Source of the DNA: Candidatus Rokuibacteriota bacterium
GTDB lineage: Bacteria; Methylomirabilota; Methylomirabilia; Rokubacteriales; CSP1-6
Direction: 5' to 3'
Assembly (NCBI GenBank): GCA_003220615.1
Contig: QHTB01000161.1
Location: 1-64,000 of the forward strand
Length of the DNA: 64,000 nucleotides
In this document: positions 17,324 through 25,775 of the stretch, in pieces
How the letters are laid out: every line of letters begins with the position of its first letter
Position numbering within the stretch: position 1 is the stretch's first letter
Translations under genes and position numbers: made by a program
The notes under the pieces: model-generated
What the model saw: only the letters and a program-made list of their open reading frames with translations
Database searches by the model: none
Told to the model about the DNA's origin: nothing

Positions 17324-18369
17324 GGTCGGCGGGTCGGGTTGGCGTTGGCCCACACGACGATGATCAGGACACCGTCGGCGTGCTTGGGGCCACCGATGAC
17401 GGCGGGATTTCCCGACGCCGCCTGGATGCTGGTGTTCACCTCGGCGCGACCGTTACGCTCGAGTCGCACCCGCAACCTCACCGAGTTCCCGTCCACGCCT
17501 TCCGGCGTGACCTCGAGCTGGCGCTCCCCGGGCACCGGCCAGCGCTGCGTCGCGCCGACGGGCACTTCGGCCCGATACCGCTCGAGCGAGGTGTACTCCT
17601 GATAGCGGAAGAGCTGGCGCAGGCGCGGAAGGAACTGCGCGAGTCGATCGTCGACCTCCGGAGGCGCCGCGCGCGTGGCCAACGAGGGTGGGCCATCGGT
17701 GGCGAGGAGGACGCGACACCCGAACCGCACGACCTGCTGGGCGTGGGCGACGAGGGGCACGCCGAGGAGGCCGAGCGCGAGGACGACGATCAGGAGACGT
17801 CCGAGGATGTCGCGCAGACGCTTCCGCGCATTGTGCAGTCGGGACATGACCGTTCCCATCGGAATGTCGAGCACCTCAGCGATCTCGCGGTACGAGAGAC
17901 CTTCGAGATCGCTCAACATGATAATCGCGCGATGATGCTCCGGCAAAGCATCGAGGCCGCGCCGGATGCGCTCGCGCTGTTCGGCTCGCGACGCCGCGGC
18001 GTCGGGTCCTCCGCCCGGTTCCACCAGCACCCGATCCCAGTCTTCCTCGGGCACGGCCTCGGTTCCGAGCGCCCGGCCACGGGACGATCGCTGCCGCGCG
18101 CGATCGGTCGCCACGTTGATGACGATGCGGAACAACCACGTGTAGAACGCCGACTGGCCGCGGAACGAGGGGAGCGCCTGCCAGGCCCGGATGAACGCGT
18201 CCTGTGCGACGTCCCAGGCTTCCTCGCGGTCGCGCAGATAGTTGTAGGCGAGCCGCCAGACCCGCTCGCGATACTTCTCCACCAGCGGCTCGAAGGCAGC
18301 GACATCGCCGTTTCGGCATCGTTCAACCAGCGTCTGATCGTCAGTATCCACGGGGCGTTCGTTGGCCAC
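17320..18369 (-). CDS. ECF-type sigma factor fused to a signal-like segment and a C-terminal domain
   Basis: One continuous 349-residue frame. Residues 1-95 form a sigma-70 region 2 (ERVWRLAYNYLRDREEAWDV, FYTWLFRIVINVATD). Residues 133-189 form region 4 with a helix-turn-helix (LSYREIAEVLDIPMGTVMSRL). Immediately after comes a hydrophobic run at 191-206 ending VAHAQQ, which looks like a signal peptide or membrane anchor. Residues 211-349 form a beta-rich domain with no family I recognise. An internal ATG at residue 175 (17847) would give a free protein whose signal peptide n-region is the sigma region 4 tail. So this may be a membrane-tethered sigma factor or two nested products. It starts with GTG. 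The stop overlaps the carboxylase GTG. Confidence 0.8.
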   Translation of the reverse strand: MANERPVDTDDQTLVERCRNGDVAAFEPLVEKYRERVWRLAYNYLRDREEAWDVAQDAFIRAWQALPSFRGQSAFYTWLFRIVINVATDRARQRSSRGRALGTEAVPEEDWDRVLVEPGGGPDAAASRAEQRERIRRGLDALPEHHRAIIMLSDLEGLSYREIAEVLDIPMGTVMSRLHNARKRLRDILGRLLIVVLALGLLGVPLVAHAQQVVRFGCRVLLATDGPPSLATRAAPPEVDDRLAQFLPRLRQLFRYQEYTSLERYRAEVPVGATQRWPVPGERQLEVTPEGVDGNSVRLRVRLERNGRAEVNTSIQAASGNPAVIGGPKHADGVLIIVVWANANPTRRP

Positions 18370-18465
18370 CCCGCCGTCACATGTTGGACGTCGAGGTGAG
18401 CGGACCGATTCACTCGTGTCGGGCCAGCGGCCCTTTCTTCACCGGTGTGCAGCGTGGTGCAGGGT

Positions 18466-18990
18466 TCATCGACGCGAGCCACGCCGGCCCGGCGCTTGCC
18501 GACCACGCGCCGGGCGAGGCACCGGTGAGCCGGCCCGTCGAGGCGGCTGACGCGCGTCGTTCATCGTGAGGAGCGCGTCGATGCCCAGCACATAACTCTC
18601 CGGTCCGAAGCCCGAGATCTGCCCCCGGCTCACGGCCGCGATCACCGAATGCCGGCGGAATTCCTCGCGGCCGTGGATGTTGGAGAGGTGGACCTCGACG
18701 ACCGGGACCCGGATGGCCGCGACGGCATCGCGCAACGCAATCGAATAGTGCGTGAACGCGCCCGGGTTGAACACCACGCCGCCGTAGCCCTCGCGCTCGG
18801 CCCCCTGCAGCCACGTGACCAGTTGCCCTTCGAGGTTCGACTGGCGGCAATCGACGACGACGCCGCGCCGCTGACCATGCTGGCGCAGCGCTCGGTCGAC
18901 CTCGGGCAACGACACAGAGCCGTACACGGCGGGCTCACGCGTGCCGAGCAGGTTGAGGTTGGGGCCGTGCAACACCAGCAAGCGCTTCAT
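18466..18990 (-). CDS. aroQ: 3-dehydroquinate dehydratase, type II
   Basis: A shikimate-pathway enzyme (174 residues) dehydrating 3-dehydroquinate. The type II signature is complete: LLVLHGPNLNLLGTREP at the N-terminus, the active-site Tyr in YGSVSL, RQSNLEGQLV, NPGAFTHYSIALRDA and VEVHLSNIHGREEFR. The C-terminus carries about 25 extra Arg/Pro-rich residues beyond the usual end near GIDAL. The frame may simply have drifted past the ancestral stop. It lies 96 bases upstream of the sigma-factor start on the same strand, and that gap holds nothing recognisable. Confidence 0.95.
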   Translation of the reverse strand: MKRLLVLHGPNLNLLGTREPAVYGSVSLPEVDRALRQHGQRRGVVVDCRQSNLEGQLVTWLQGAEREGYGGVVFNPGAFTHYSIALRDAVAAIRVPVVEVHLSNIHGREEFRRHSVIAAVSRGQISGFGPESYVLGIDALLTMNDARQPPRRAGSPVPRPARGRQAPGRRGSRR

Positions 18991-19005
18991 GCCCGGGAGG
19001 ATATC

Positions 19006-19746
19006 TCAGGGACGGTGGCCGCCGCCAAATTCACCGAGCGTCCAGTCGGCGGCGGCGAAGAGCACGAGGCCGGCGAAGACCGTCCACGCCAGCGCCGCGC
19101 TGCCCTCGCGATTCACCTCGGGAATGAGATCGGAGGCCGCCACGTACACGGTCACGCCCGCGGACAGCGCCAGCGCGATGGCGAGATGCGCCCCGGCCAG
19201 GAGCGTCGTGAGGACGGCGCCCACGATGGTGCAAGCCCCCAGCGCGAGTCCGGCGCCGACGGCGGCGGTCCGCGAGCGACCGCTGGCGAGCACGATCGAC
19301 GCGATGGTGAATCCCTCGGGCAGCTTGTGGATCAGCACGGCCAGGAACAGGACGGCGCCGAGTGACGGCGCGATCATGAACCCGGCCGCGATGGCCACAC
19401 CGTCGAAGAGCGTGTGGACGCCGAGACCGAGGATGGCCAGATAGCCGGCCGACGGCCGCAAGAAGGCGTCGGCGTGCGTCTCTTCACCGAAATGGAAATG
19501 CGGCGCGATGGCGTGCTCGAACAGGTGCACCCCGAAGTAGCCGACGAGCACGAAGAGGAACGCGTGCGGTGCCTGCATGCTCTCCGGCAGCATGCGCACG
19601 AACGCGGCGGCCAGCATGAAGCCGGCGCCGGCGGCGACGAAGTAACGGAGCGGCGCCCGTCCACGCTGGTGGGCCTTCGTGACGAACGCCGCGCCGGCCA
19701 CGTCGGCGGCAGCCGCGACGGCCACAAAAACCCACTGTGCTAACAT
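19006..19746 (-). CDS. ZIP-family metal transporter
   Basis: A membrane protein of 246 residues with about seven to eight hydrophobic segments, probably moving Zn2+ or another divalent metal. The ZIP-type metal sites in the paired helices are visible as GVHTLFDGVAIAAGF and VLIHKLPEGFTIAS. A His-rich loop HFHFGEETHAD precedes them. The ATG at 19746 is divergent from gspE, with only 18 bases between the starts, so their promoters must overlap neighbouring coding sequence. Direction and substrate cannot be told from the sequence. Confidence 0.85.
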   Translation of the reverse strand: MLAQWVFVAVAAAADVAGAAFVTKAHQRGRAPLRYFVAAGAGFMLAAAFVRMLPESMQAPHAFLFVLVGYFGVHLFEHAIAPHFHFGEETHADAFLRPSAGYLAILGLGVHTLFDGVAIAAGFMIAPSLGAVLFLAVLIHKLPEGFTIASIVLASGRSRTAAVGAGLALGACTIVGAVLTTLLAGAHLAIALALSAGVTVYVAASDLIPEVNREGSAALAWTVFAGLVLFAAADWTLGEFGGGHRP

Positions 19747-19764
19747 GGTGGGCTGGAGCATAGC

Positions 19765-21459
19765 ATGTCGCTCATCACTGGAACCCGGCTGCTCGGAGAG
19801 ATTCTGGTCGCCGACGGCGTCACGACGCCGGAGATGATCACGGCCGCTCTCAATCGGATGCAGACCACGGGCGAGCGGCTGGGCGAGGCGCTGGTGGCCC
19901 TCAGCGCCGTGACCAAGGACGACGTGCTCAAAGCCTTGGCGGTCCAGAACAATTTGCCCTACCTCTTCCGTGGCGAGTTGCCCTCTCCGCTGCCGGTGGT
20001 CAAAAACCTGTCGCCCAAATATCTGCGCCAGTACGTCGTGTGCCCGATTGCCGTCGAGGGCGGATTGCTCACGGTCGCGACCGCCGATCCGCTCAATCCG
20101 ATGATCGTCGACGACCTTCGCCAGTCCACCGGCCTGGACGTCCGCATCGTGGTGAGCCCGGGGGAAGGCATCCTGGAGGCGATCGACCGCACCTACGACG
20201 GCGCGGCCACGCCGCTTCAGCGCATCGTGGAAGGCCTCGAGGAAGAGCGCGGCCCTGAGGGCGAGGAAGACGTCAACCACCTGCGCGACATGGCGTTCGA
20301 AGCGCCGGTCATCCGGTTGGTCAACCTCCTCGTCGAGAGCGCCATCGCTGCCGAGGCTTCCGACATCCACATCGAGCCGTTCGAGGACACGCTGCGCGTC
20401 CGCTACCGGATCGACGGCATCCTGTTCGACCAGGAGTCGCCGCCGCGGCGCCTGCGGGACGCGGTCACCTCGCGCATCAAGCTGATGGCCGAGATGAACA
20501 TCGCCGAGCGGCGGCTGCCTCAGGACGGACGGATCCGCGTCTCGCTGCACGGCCGGCGCGTGGACATCCGCGTCTCCACGATCCCGACCGTGCATGGTGA
20601 ATCGATCGTCATGCGACTCCTCGATCGGGCCAGCGTGTTCCTGCCGCTGGAGAAGCTCGGCTTCGGCGCCGACACGCTGAAGCATTTCGAGGCGCTCATC
20701 CAGCGGCCGCACGGCATCCTGCTGGTAACCGGTCCCACCGGCTCCGGCAAGACCACCACGCTCTACGCGGCGCTCGAGAAGATCAACTCGCCCGACCGCA
20801 AGATCCTCACCATCGAGGATCCCGTCGAATACCAGCTGAAGGGCGTGAATCAGATCCCGGTGAAGCCGAAGATCGGGCTGTCCTTCGCCACCGGCCTGCG
20901 GCACATCGTCCGCCAGGACCCCGACGTCATCCTGGTCGGCGAGATCCGCGACCTGGAGACGGTCGACATCGCCATCCAGGCCGCCCTCACCGGACACATG
21001 GTCTTCTCCACGCTGCACACCAACGACGCCCCGGGCGCCATTCCGCGACTGCAAGACATGGGCGCCGAGCCGTATCTGATCGCCTCCGTGCTGGAGGGCG
21101 TGCTCGCCCAGCGGCTCGTGCGGCGGATCTGCCAGGCCTGCCGGGCCCCGGAAACCCCGTCGGCGGCCGACATCGAGGCCCTGGGCGTGGAAGCTCCGCC
21201 CGGCGTGACGCTCTATCGCGGCCTCGGGTGCGACGAGTGTCGCAACACCGGGTACCGCGGCCGAACCGCCATCTACGAGTTGTTCACGATCACCGAGGAC
21301 GTTCGCAGTCTCATTCTCAGGCGCGCGTCGAGCCGCGAGATCCGTCGCTTGGCCGTCGAGGCCGGCATGACGACGCTGCGCATGGACGGCTGGTCGAGAG
21401 CCTGCGAAGGCGTCACCACCGTCGAGGAAGTGCTGCGAGTCACGCAGGAAGACGCCTGA
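19765..21459 (+). CDS. gspE: Type II secretion ATPase GspE
   Basis: A 564-residue cytoplasmic hexameric ATPase driving pseudopilus assembly. An N1E/MshEN-type domain (about residues 5-150) binds GspL/GspF. The catalytic part has the Walker A GPTGSGKTTT at 323-332, the Asp box LTIEDPVEYQL, Walker B DPDVILVGEIRD, the His box STLHTNDA, and a tetracysteine zinc site formed by RRICQACRAPE and GCDECRNTGY. This is the first gene of the secretion operon. GspF starts 8 bases after the stop. The presence of gspC and gspD in the same operon supports type II secretion over type IV pilus. Confidence 0.96.
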   Translation: MSLITGTRLLGEILVADGVTTPEMITAALNRMQTTGERLGEALVALSAVTKDDVLKALAVQNNLPYLFRGELPSPLPVVKNLSPKYLRQYVVCPIAVEGGLLTVATADPLNPMIVDDLRQSTGLDVRIVVSPGEGILEAIDRTYDGAATPLQRIVEGLEEERGPEGEEDVNHLRDMAFEAPVIRLVNLLVESAIAAEASDIHIEPFEDTLRVRYRIDGILFDQESPPRRLRDAVTSRIKLMAEMNIAERRLPQDGRIRVSLHGRRVDIRVSTIPTVHGESIVMRLLDRASVFLPLEKLGFGADTLKHFEALIQRPHGILLVTGPTGSGKTTTLYAALEKINSPDRKILTIEDPVEYQLKGVNQIPVKPKIGLSFATGLRHIVRQDPDVILVGEIRDLETVDIAIQAALTGHMVFSTLHTNDAPGAIPRLQDMGAEPYLIASVLEGVLAQRLVRRICQACRAPETPSAADIEALGVEAPPGVTLYRGLGCDECRNTGYRGRTAIYELFTITEDVRSLILRRASSREIRRLAVEAGMTTLRMDGWSRACEGVTTVEEVLRVTQEDA

Positions 21460-21466
21460 GCCGCTG

Positions 21467-22678
21467 ATGCCGGTCTTCATGTATCGGGCCGCCGACCGGC
21501 GGGGTCAAACCATCGACGGCGTCATGGAAGCCCCCGATGCGCGCGCCGTCATCGAGCGGCTTCACCGCGAGGCCTACTATCCCATTCGAGTCGCCGCGCA
21601 CGCGGAGCGGCAAGGCTGGCTCAGCGCGCCCGCCTCGGGACGCGTCCGGCAGCGCGACCTCCTCGCCTTCACCCAGCAGCTGGCCACGTTGTTCGAAGCC
21701 GGCGTCCCGCTCGACCGCGCGCTCGCCATCCTCGAAGACCTGGCGCTGGGGCCACGGCTGCGCGTCATCGTCTCCGACCTCTTGCGCAGCGTCCGAGGCG
21801 GCGCCTCGTTGTCGGAAGCGCTGGCCAAGCATCATCCGCGACCGTTCTCACGCCTCTACATCAACATGGTGCGCGCGGGTGAGAAGGGCGGCGTCCTCGA
21901 GGTCACGCTGCGCCGGCTCGCCGAGTTCCTCGAATCGAGAGCGGCGTTCACCGAGGCCATCCTCTCGGCGCTGGCCTATCCGCTGGTGGTCACGGCCGTG
22001 GGAGGCGCCGCCGTCGTCTTCCTGCTGACGTTCGTCATCCCCCGCTTCGCCACGATCTTCTCGGATCTCAAACAGGCGATCCCGCTCCCCACGCAGATCC
22101 TCATGGCCGTCAGCAGCACGCTGCGCGAGTACTGGTGGGTGGGCGCGATCGTCATCTTCGCCGGTATCTTCGCCTGGCGGGTCTGGACGCGCAGCCCGGA
22201 GGGACGGCTCCAGTGGGACCGCACGCTCCTCGGCATGCCGCACGTCGGCTCGCTCGTCATGAAGATCGAGGCGGCGCGGTTCGCACGCACGCTCGGCACG
22301 ATGCTGAAGAGCGGCGTGCCCGTGCTCGGCGCGCTGGCAGTCGTGGGCGACATGATGTCGAACCAGGTCGTCGGCCGCGCCGTCGATCGACTCGGGGAAA
22401 CCGTCAAGCGCGGCGGAACGCTGGCCAGCGGACTGGCCGAGCACGCGAACTTTCCCCCGCTGGCCGTGCACATGGTTCGCGTCGGTGAGGAAACCGGGCG
22501 TCTCGAGGAGATGCTCCTCAAGACCGCGGAGACGTTCGAGACCGACGTGCGGACCGAGCTCAAGCGCCTGATCGGTCTGCTCGAGCCCGCGATCATCCTG
22601 CTCATGGGGGTACTCGTGGCCTTCATCGTCGTGGCGATGCTGATGGCGATCTTCTCGATCAACGAGATACCACTGTAA
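21467..22678 (+). CDS. gspF: Type II secretion inner-membrane platform protein GspF
   Basis: A 403-residue platform protein with the duplicated GspF domain. Cytoplasmic halves at about 65-190 and 265-390 each begin with a LLAFTQQLATLFEAGVPL-like or FARTLGTMLKSGVPVL motif. Three transmembrane segments lie near 168-190, 222-242 and 376-398. It starts with MPVFMYRAADRRGQ, typical for the family. The stop TAA overlaps the ATG at 22678 of a possible longer gspG frame. It couples GspE motion to the pseudopilins. Confidence 0.95.
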   Translation: MPVFMYRAADRRGQTIDGVMEAPDARAVIERLHREAYYPIRVAAHAERQGWLSAPASGRVRQRDLLAFTQQLATLFEAGVPLDRALAILEDLALGPRLRVIVSDLLRSVRGGASLSEALAKHHPRPFSRLYINMVRAGEKGGVLEVTLRRLAEFLESRAAFTEAILSALAYPLVVTAVGGAAVVFLLTFVIPRFATIFSDLKQAIPLPTQILMAVSSTLREYWWVGAIVIFAGIFAWRVWTRSPEGRLQWDRTLLGMPHVGSLVMKIEAARFARTLGTMLKSGVPVLGALAVVGDMMSNQVVGRAVDRLGETVKRGGTLASGLAEHANFPPLAVHMVRVGEETGRLEEMLLKTAETFETDVRTELKRLIGLLEPAIILLMGVLVAFIVVAMLMAIFSINEIPL

Positions 22679-22695
22679 TGGGCATGGGCGCCCGG

Positions 22696-22773
22696 ATGAC
22701 TGAACAGGGCGCGGGCCCCCGGGCCATGATTCAACAGGGCACGGGCACCCGGTCTCACGACGCGCCCGTGCCC
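22696..22773. repeat. 30-bp tandem duplication followed by a GC-rich hairpin
   Basis: Two imperfect 30-bp copies lie at 22696-22725 and 22726-22755 (each ATGA, then AACAGGGC, then CGGGC and CCCGG). They are followed by a perfect 10-bp stem, GGGCACGGGC at 22737-22746 paired with GCCCGTGCCC at 22764-22773. This structure sits between gspF and the likely gspG start. It looks like an intercistronic RNA element, for example one that stabilises or attenuates the pseudopilin message. No U-tract follows, so it is not a standard intrinsic terminator. Confidence 0.6.
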
Positions 22774-22809
22774 CGCCGCGACCGTCCGTGGCGGTTGTTT
22801 GCTCAGCCG

Positions 22810-23259
22810 ATGCGAGTCGCGACCCCGCGAGACTCGGTCAGCCTCCGTAACGAAGCGGGGTTCACGCTGATCGAGCTGCTCGTGGTCATCATCGTTCTCG
22901 GCTTGCTCGTCGGCCTGGTGGGGCCTCGTCTCTTCGGCCGCGTCGGCCAGTCCAAGCAGGCAGCGGCGCGAGCCCAGATCGAGCTGCTCGGTGCCGGCCT
23001 CGACGGCTATCGGTTGGACGTCGGGAAGTATCCGGATGGCGCCCAGGGGCTGGACGCGCTCCAGCGCAACCCCAACGTGCCCAACTGGAACGGGCCCTAC
23101 CTCAAGAAGGAAGTGCCCAAGGACCCGTGGGGCAATCCGTACCGGTATCGCTGCTGCCCCGGGCAGCACGGCGAATACGACCTGTGGTCGGAGGGCGGCG
23201 ACGGCGCACCGGGCGGCGAAGGTGAGAACGCCGATGTGACGTCATGGTCTCAAAGGTAA
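22810..23259 (+). CDS. gspG: Type II secretion major pseudopilin GspG
   Basis: The major pseudopilin (149 residues from ATG 22810) with a 17-residue leader ending NEAG, followed by the prepilin-peptidase site G/FTLIEL, Glu at mature position 5, and a hydrophobic helix. The C-terminal half has the calcium-loop sequence of GspG: LQRNP, WNGPYLKKEVPKDPWGNPY and YDLWSEGGDG. The frame is open back to 22678, but that would give a 61-residue leader rich in Gly and Arg crossing a tandem repeat and hairpin, so 22810 is preferred. The 3' end overlaps gspH by 16 bases. Confidence 0.93.
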   Translation: MRVATPRDSVSLRNEAGFTLIELLVVIIVLGLLVGLVGPRLFGRVGQSKQAAARAQIELLGAGLDGYRLDVGKYPDGAQGLDALQRNPNVPNWNGPYLKKEVPKDPWGNPYRYRCCPGQHGEYDLWSEGGDGAPGGEGENADVTSWSQR

Positions 23260-23684
23260 ACGCGCGCGGCTTTACCCTCATCGAGCTGGTTGTCACCCTG
23301 CTGGTGCTGGCCATCGCCGTGGCTGTCGTGACACCGACCATCGGTCGAAGCACGGAGAACCTGAGGGCACGGGCCCAGGTCGCCCGCCTCACCGCGATGT
23401 TGCGGCATGCGCGCGAGCAGGCCATCACGACGCGCCGGACTCACGCGCTCGTCGTGGACCCGGCCGCTCACCGCCTGACCATCATGGCCGGCGAGGACGT
23501 CACCGCGACGCGAACGCTCCCGGCCGATGTCATGATCGAGGCGTTTCCGCCCCCGGCGCTGACGGTACGCTTCGAGCCCTACGGCGTGTCGAACGGCGGT
23601 GATTTCCGCGTGCAGTCAGGGCCCGTGCGCTATCGGGTGGTCGTGGACGGCCTCACCGGGCGCGTGAAGGTCGACCGAGAGTGA
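23244..23684 (+). CDS. gspH: Type II secretion minor pseudopilin GspH
   Basis: A minor pseudopilin of 146 residues with a short leader (MVSKVNARG), the cleavage site G/FTLIEL and a hydrophobic N-terminal helix. The C-terminal globular part is beta-rich, with the GspH-type core RFEPYGVSNGGDFRV. It starts within the last codons of gspG and overlaps the GTG start of gspI in a GTGA junction. Confidence 0.9.
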   Translation: MVSKVNARGFTLIELVVTLLVLAIAVAVVTPTIGRSTENLRARAQVARLTAMLRHAREQAITTRRTHALVVDPAAHRLTIMAGEDVTATRTLPADVMIEAFPPPALTVRFEPYGVSNGGDFRVQSGPVRYRVVVDGLTGRVKVDRE

Positions 23685-24136
23685 AGCGCGCCGACGCCGG
23701 CTTCACGTTGCTCGAGGTCATCGTGGCCCTCGCCATCTTGAGCCTGGCCGTCGTCGCCGCCATTCAGGGCTTCGCCCAGGGTCTGCGTCTGCTGAAGCTC
23801 GCTGGCGACCATCAGCGTGCGATGCTGCTCGCCGACGAGAAGGCGCGTGAGGTCGTCGACCCCGAGGAGGGGCGCGAGCAGGGGACCGAGGGCAACTTCC
23901 GCTGGGAGCGGCAGACGACCGTGATCCCCGCCCCCGATCTGGTCCCCACGGTCGGCGTTCCGCGCTGGCGCATATACGAGATCGACGTGAAGGTATTCTG
24001 GGACGAGCGACGTCAGGTCGAAATCAACATGCTGCGTACGATGCCGCTCACGGTCGTGGCCACCACACCGACGACGCCGACCCCTGGCTCGCGCCCAGCG
24101 ACACCGGCGACGCCGCCAGTGCCGGCGCCACGCTGA
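23681..24136 (+). CDS. gspI: Type II secretion minor pseudopilin GspI
   Basis: A 151-residue minor pseudopilin: leader MKRADAG, cleavage G/FTLLEV, Glu5 present, then the hydrophobic helix LAILSLAVVAAIQ. GspI is expected to nucleate the tip complex with GspJ and GspK. The C-terminus is a Thr/Pro/Ala-rich tail of about 25 residues after VVATTP, which is unusual and looks like a linker. It begins with GTG inside the gspH stop and ends on the first base of gspJ. Confidence 0.9.
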   Translation: MKRADAGFTLLEVIVALAILSLAVVAAIQGFAQGLRLLKLAGDHQRAMLLADEKAREVVDPEEGREQGTEGNFRWERQTTVIPAPDLVPTVGVPRWRIYEIDVKVFWDERRQVEINMLRTMPLTVVATTPTTPTPGSRPATPATPPVPAPR

Positions 24137-24750
24137 TGCGCCGTCGCAGCGAACGCGGCTTCACGCTGCTGGAGTTGATCATTGCCCTGTCCATCGTGGG
24201 CGCCCTGCTCATCGTCGCCTTCGGCGGCTTGCGCGTCGGGATCGCCGCGTGGGGTCAAGGCGAGAACCGGGCCGAGGCCCACGCCCAGCTTCGCGGCCTC
24301 GCGGTGACCTTGAGTCGGGCCCTCGGCTCGACCTACCCGTACCGCGCGTCCCTGGGTCAGGCGCCCGATTCGGTGCTCCTCTTCCGAGGCACCGAGTCGC
24401 GCCTCGAGTTCGTCACCCAGACGCCGCCGTTTCCGCCGCCGATTCCGGTGGCCTTCACGGCCGTCGTGCTGGCGACGGAGAATGAAAACGGCCCGGCGCT
24501 CGTGGTCAGGCAACGTGTGCTCCCCAATCGCGAGCCCTTCACCGAAGCGGCCGTCGTCCTGCGCGATACGGCAGTCCAGCAGATGGCGTTCCGTTATCTC
24601 AACGATACCGGGTCCTGGCAGGACACCTGGGACGCCGACGTGGAGAACGGCCTGCCGCGCGCCGTCCAGGCCACGATCACCACGATCCGTCAGGGCCGGA
24701 CGGAAACCATGCCTCCGTTGACGGTCGCGATCAAGACGGCCATCCAATGA
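24136..24750 (+). CDS. gspJ: Type II secretion minor pseudopilin GspJ
   Basis: A 204-residue minor pseudopilin with leader MRRRSERG, cleavage G/FTLLEL, Glu5 and a hydrophobic helix to about residue 31. The globular region contains the FRYLNDTGSWQDTW segment, matching the GspJ Y-x-W-type loop. Its last bases overlap the gspK ATG (ATGA). With GspI and GspK it should form the pseudopilus tip. Confidence 0.9.
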   Translation: MRRRSERGFTLLELIIALSIVGALLIVAFGGLRVGIAAWGQGENRAEAHAQLRGLAVTLSRALGSTYPYRASLGQAPDSVLLFRGTESRLEFVTQTPPFPPPIPVAFTAVVLATENENGPALVVRQRVLPNREPFTEAAVVLRDTAVQQMAFRYLNDTGSWQDTWDADVENGLPRAVQATITTIRQGRTETMPPLTVAIKTAIQ

Positions 24751-25688
24751 CGACACCGGCGTCGATGACCAATCGCGGCTTCGCGCTCGTTGCCGTGCTG
24801 CTGGTGCTCGGCATGCTCGGCCTGATCGGGGCCGAGTTCGCGTACTCGATGCGGCTCGAGGCGACCGCGGCGCGGACCTACAAGGAGGGGATTGCCGCGG
24901 CCCACCTGGCCGAGGCCGGGGTGGAGCAGGCGATCCGGGAAATCGCCGCCGACTCTGCGTTCGTCGTGGTCGACGACCAGGGGGTCATGACGTTCTACGG
25001 CCGGGACGGGAGGGCCCTGCCCCGATTGCCGCGGACGCGCGTGCCGCTCGGCACCATGGGGACCTTCTCCTATCGCCTCAGCGACGAGGAGGCCCGGCTC
25101 AACCTCAACACGTCGCCGCCCGACCGGCTCGACCAGTTGCTCCACGGCTTCGGGCTCGCCAAGTCCAACCGCGACACCATCAACGACTCGCTGCAGGACT
25201 GGCGCGATGCCAACGACGAGCACCGGTTGAATGGCGCCGAGAGCGACGACTACTACTTGAAGCTCCCCGTCCCGTACCGTGCCCACAACGCGAACCTCGA
25301 GTCGGTGTCGGAGCTCCTCCAGATCAAAGGGGTGACGCCCGAGATCTACAACGGCCGCGAGGGAAAACCGGGGCTGGCGGATCTCGTCACCGTCAAGACG
25401 CCGGGCCAGATCAACATGAACACCGCCGGCCCCGAGGTTCTGCGGGCCCAGGGCCTCTCGGACGCCGAGATCATCGACATCGTCCAGGCCCGCCGCGATG
25501 GTCCGTTCATCCAGGTGCCCGGACGCTTCGGCGGCAAGGGGCTCATGGTCAACACGCGGACGTTCCGGATCGAGGCCGAGGGCCTGGTCGACGGCCAGCC
25601 GCGTGCCCGTCTGACCGCGATCGTCCAGCGCCGGCAGGACGGGAGCCGTCAGCCGATGGTGATCCTCGAGTGGTCGGGGGTCCGCTGA
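24747..25688 (+). CDS. gspK: Type II secretion minor pseudopilin GspK
   Basis: The large tip pseudopilin (313 residues). The leader ends TNRG, and the mature helix begins FALVAVLLVLG without the Glu at position 5, as is usual in GspK. The large insert domain has conserved DEEARLNLNT near residue 110, DWRDANDEHR and the repeated helix-hairpin-helix-like stretches GQINMNTAGPEVL and LSDAEIIDIVQARR. The downstream 87-base gap is the only real gap in the operon. Confidence 0.93.
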   Translation: MTTPASMTNRGFALVAVLLVLGMLGLIGAEFAYSMRLEATAARTYKEGIAAAHLAEAGVEQAIREIAADSAFVVVDDQGVMTFYGRDGRALPRLPRTRVPLGTMGTFSYRLSDEEARLNLNTSPPDRLDQLLHGFGLAKSNRDTINDSLQDWRDANDEHRLNGAESDDYYLKLPVPYRAHNANLESVSELLQIKGVTPEIYNGREGKPGLADLVTVKTPGQINMNTAGPEVLRAQGLSDAEIIDIVQARRDGPFIQVPGRFGGKGLMVNTRTFRIEAEGLVDGQPRARLTAIVQRRQDGSRQPMVILEWSGVR

Positions 25689-25775
25689 TTCAAATTCACC
25701 GCCCAATATCTGGGCGACTTTCGTAATCACGACAAGTAGTTGCTACGCGGGACGCGTTCAGCGTAATCTGATTTT
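25689..25775 (+). promoter_or_regulatory. Intra-operon gap with hairpin and possible promoter
   Basis: This gap is noticeably more AT-rich than its surroundings. A small hairpin CGCCCA-ATATC-TGGGCG lies near 25701-25717. A possible sigma-70 promoter follows, with TTGCTA at 25740-25745 and TAATCT at 25764-25769 (18-base spacing). The implied transcript start would be at or within a few bases of the gspL start codon. It may give gspL-M-C-D their own expression level. This is eye-based and unproven. Confidence 0.4.
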
